A stretch of DNA of 64,000 nucleotides from Oricola indica. Lineage in GTDB: Bacteria; Pseudomonadota; Alphaproteobacteria; Rhizobiales; Rhizobiaceae. How positions within the stretch are numbered: the first letter of the stretch is position 1; each line of letters starts with the position of its first letter. The notes below the pieces were generated by a model. That model was not told the DNA's origin. It did not search any database and saw only the letters and a list, made by a program, of their open reading frames with translations. The position numbers and the translations under genes are program-made. Of the stretch, positions 63,234 through 64,000 are shown in pieces. The stretch covers positions 1 to 64,000 of the forward strand of contig NZ_JAINFJ010000012.1 in the NCBI RefSeq assembly GCF_019966595.1. The letters run 5' to 3'.

Positions 63234-64000
63234 CTACTCGGCAGCCATCGCGCGCAGCGTATCACGCAAATCGCCATAGCCCAGCATGTCGTAAACCCCG
63301 GCCGTCGCTTCCCGATAGGGCGTGACATCGGGAGCAGATATCTTGATGCCCTTGGCGGTCAGGTCGGCCTCGATCTGCTCAAGCGAATCGCGCGTTCCGT
63401 AGGAGGCGATATCGCCGGCTTTCAGCGCCTCGTCGCGCAGGATCGTCTGCAGATCGTCCGGCAGGGAATCGAACCATTGCGCCGAGGTCACCATGCCGGT
63501 GATCAGGTTGATGTGCCCCGTCTTGGTGATGTGGGTGATCACCTCGTCCAGCTTGGCGCCGGTGATGGCGGGGAACTGGGCCTCTGCGGCGTCGATGACA
63601 TTCTGCTGCAGGGCCGAATAGACCTCGCCCCAGGGCATCGGCGTCGGTGTCGCGCCCATCGCCTTGATCGTCTCCACCCAGACGGGCGCGCCCGGCGTGC
63701 GCATGCGGACGCCTGCGAGATCTTCGGGACCGTTGATTTCCTTGTTGGTCAGAAGGTGGCGCTCACCCTGCCACCAGTTGAAGCTCAGCACCTGGTGTCC
63801 GGACGCGTCATGCAGCTTGGAAACCCAGTCTTCGAACATGTCGGACGTGACGACCTTGCGGATACCGTCATAGCCGGATGCGAGAAAAGGCGCGCCGAGG
63901 ACACCGAACTCCTCCTGGAAAACGGCGAGGCGTCCGCCATCGACAATGACCGCGACCGGCGCGCCAGCGCGCGCCTGTTCGAGGACGTCCTCATCCGGGC
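63234..64000 (-). CDS. TRAP transporter substrate-binding protein (DctP), 5' end beyond the window
   Basis: The frame is open from the window end to the stop at 63234, so the N-terminus and signal peptide are missing. Visible DctP features: LAVFQEEFGVLGAPFLASGY, FNWWQGERHLLTNKEINGPE, GVRMRTPGAPVWVETIKAMG (the Arg that binds the substrate carboxylate lies in VRMRTP) and ATPTPMPWGEVYSALQQNVI. A uronate-type ligand fits the operon, inferred from uxaC and uxuB. It is the first known gene of the operon in view. Confidence 0.92.
   Translation of the reverse strand, partial: PDEDVLEQARAGAPVAVIVDGGRLAVFQEEFGVLGAPFLASGYDGIRKVVTSDMFEDWVSKLHDASGHQVLSFNWWQGERHLLTNKEINGPEDLAGVRMRTPGAPVWVETIKAMGATPTPMPWGEVYSALQQNVIDAAEAQFPAITGAKLDEVITHITKTGHINLITGMVTSAQWFDSLPDDLQTILRDEALKAGDIASYGTRDSLEQIEADLTAKGIKISAPDVTPYREATAGVYDMLGYGDLRDTLRAMAAE

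Noticed and set aside
1-64000. CRISPR array
   Set aside because: No regularly spaced direct repeats were found; the only clustered short repeats are the four integrase-associated nonamers.

Overview
The window reads as a chromosomal segment of an alphaproteobacterium, most likely order Hyphomicrobiales (Rhizobiales). The main reasons are the lptC-lptA-lptB-rpoN block, the run olsB / maeB / mutS-glnD-murJ-trpS-usp-nfuA, an MmcB-type nuclease, an ActR/ActS (RegA/RegB) redox pair next to hrpB, and an Irr-type iron control element in front of the NifU-like scaffold gene. The core genes are visibly GC-rich. This placement is inferred from gene content and order, not from a phylogeny.

1-35.9 kb is core chromosome. 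It holds LPS transport and sigma-54 (minus strand), sppA-ihfB-lapA, a run of RNA methyltransferases and lspA, an oxidoreductase, a hybrid histidine kinase, ornithine-lipid synthesis (olsB), malic enzyme, mismatch repair, PII signalling, lipid II flippase, trpS, Fe-S assembly, an L,D-transpeptidase, ActRS, HrpB, a YnjBCD-like ABC importer, a small heat-shock protein and a nucleoside hydrolase. One core gene is abnormal: rpoN stops just before its DNA-binding RpoN box, and the sequence beyond looks foreign.

36.0-49.3 kb is a decaying mobile island entered through a tRNA-Leu(CAG) gene. It starts with a P4-type tyrosine integrase killed by an amber codon and preceded by nested inverted repeats. 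Next come a deleted HsdR remnant (type I restriction) fused to a truncated IS3-family element, which itself sits inside a second IS3-family remnant. Then comes an intact-looking cassette of seven genes (39.3-48.1 kb), and finally two more IS3-family remnants. The cassette is the most novel part of the window. It encodes a two-TM coiled-coil membrane protein, a divergent Hsp70/actin-fold (ASKHA)-like protein carrying a lipoyl-like domain without the canonical lipoyl lysine, four tandem acidic coiled-coil proteins with 1-14 bp gaps between genes, and an exported helical protein. No known defence, secretion or cytoskeletal system matches it by eye. A membrane-anchored ATPase plus coiled-coil filament or scaffold machine is the working inference.

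49.3-64 kb is accessory metabolism. There is a likely acyl-CoA catabolic cluster (HSL-type hydrolase, two acyl-CoA dehydrogenases of which one is a glutaryl-CoA dehydrogenase, a TTC38-like TPR protein and a divergent LysR regulator), two surface-polysaccharide type enzymes (sulfotransferase, pyruvyl transferase), and a hexuronate operon (TRAP transporter dctPQM, uxaC, uxuB). The TRAP binding-protein gene runs off the window end.
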